A stretch of DNA of 64,000 bases from JADCRZ01 sp037718865 (lineage in GTDB: Bacteria > Bacteroidota > Bacteroidia > Chitinophagales > Chitinophagaceae): positions 248,001-312,000 of the forward strand of contig JBBJMP010000005.1 in NCBI GenBank assembly GCA_037718865.1, in the 5' to 3' direction. Below, one piece after another: positions 63,644 through 64,000 of this stretch. Within the stretch, counting starts at the first letter, position 1. Every line of letters begins with the position of its first letter. Position numbers and translations under genes: made by a program. The notes under the pieces were generated by a model. That model searched no databases. It was not told the origin of the DNA and was given only the letters and a program-made list of their open reading frames with translations.

Positions 63644-64000
63644 TCAATAAGTTTTTTCATCGATTGAGTCGAGGATATTACAATAGCTGACGTAACGTTC
63701 AACATGTATTTCTCCATCTGTCATGGCCTGCTTTACTGCACAACCGGGCTCATTGATATGCATACAATTATTGAACTGGCAATCGTTAATGCGTTTACGC
63801 ATTTCGGGAAAGAAATGAGATAGTTCGTATTTCTCTATATCAATCAGTCCTAATTCCCTTATGCCCGGGGTATCAATTACTTTTCCACCCTGGGGCAGGT
63901 CAAACATTTCAGCAAAAGTGGTCGTATGCAGTCCTTTACCACTCCAACCGCTTACGTCCTGTGTTTTTAGCGCAAGTTGAGGAAAAAGCAGGTTGATGAA
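63644..64000 (-). CDS. rsgA: Ribosome biogenesis GTPase RsgA, 5' part missing
   Basis: This is the C-terminal 118 residues, with the frame running off the right edge. The remaining part starts within the GTPase domain (FINLLFPQLALKT after the P-loop). It has the switch region GLHTTTF, the G3 motif DTPGIRELG and the zinc-binding tail CQFNNCMHINEPGCAV (Cys-x4-Cys-x-His-x5-Cys). RsgA helps mature the 30S subunit. This circularly permuted GTPase with a zinc knuckle is distinctive enough for a firm call. Confidence 0.92.
   Translation of the reverse strand, partial: FINLLFPQLALKTQDVSGWSGKGLHTTTFAEMFDLPQGGKVIDTPGIRELGLIDIEKYELSHFFPEMRKRINDCQFNNCMHINEPGCAVKQAMTDGEIHVERYVSYCNILDSIDEKTY

Overview
The window looks like a chromosomal segment of a Bacteroidota bacterium, most likely family Chitinophagaceae. 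The evidence is a fused MurF-alanine racemase, the gliding-motility pair gldF/gldG, a secreted protein with a type IX secretion (T9SS) C-terminal sorting domain, a TonB-dependent receptor with a carboxypeptidase-like N-terminal extension, many lipoproteins, and recurrent promoters of the Bacteroidota type (TTG, 17-23 nt, TAnnTTTG). Most of the segment is housekeeping. I see no tRNA, rRNA, CRISPR array, prophage or insertion sequence.

Layout. 1-6005 (minus): the start of the ATP synthase operon (atpB-atpE-atpF, the last cut by the window edge), an MsbA-like ABC exporter, and a large secreted protein whose C-terminus resembles a caspase-fold hydrolase preceded by a degenerate EF-hand loop. 6199-15088: a block that reads as a phosphate-related locus: a PhoB/PhoR-like two-component pair, a TonB-dependent receptor with a partner lipoprotein, a seven-unit 11-bp direct-repeat array upstream of the receptor, a decayed phosphate-porin-type pseudogene, and a PhoU-like DUF47 protein followed by a PiT phosphate transporter. 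15139-17835: a stand-alone cobalamin-binding domain, an enoyl-CoA hydratase and fumarase. 17846-25541 (minus): gldF-gldG-terC-murF/alr, then lspA and a lipoprotein. 25880-31550: IscS/IscA-type Fe-S assembly, methylmalonyl-CoA epimerase, and acpP-fabF-rnc. 31610-39538: mfd, a T9SS-exported ASP-box protein and a ferredoxin-NADP reductase-like enzyme.

39673-48974: translation quality and rescue genes (glyS, a MazG-like pyrophosphohydrolase, dtd, arfB), a four-gene signalling operon (unknown protein, 7-TM protein, NarL-type kinase and regulator), a flippase and an MBL hydrolase. 49068-57411: two very large envelope proteins flanking lipid-kinase/DUF1361 genes and a small regulator-membrane protein pair. 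57552-61438: a complete glycerol operon glpK-glpD-glpF. The end holds a class III aminotransferase, a gamma carbonic anhydrase, a small lipoprotein and the 3' part of rsgA.

The strongest candidate for something undescribed is the 12501-13330 region. It combines the 11-bp repeat array, a promoter with a TAnnTTTG box but no upstream TTG, and the porin pseudogene, all between a PhoB-like regulator and a phosphate importer. Second are the caspase-like/EF-hand secreted protein and the 7-TM-kinase-regulator operon. All functions here come from reading motifs; no database search was run.
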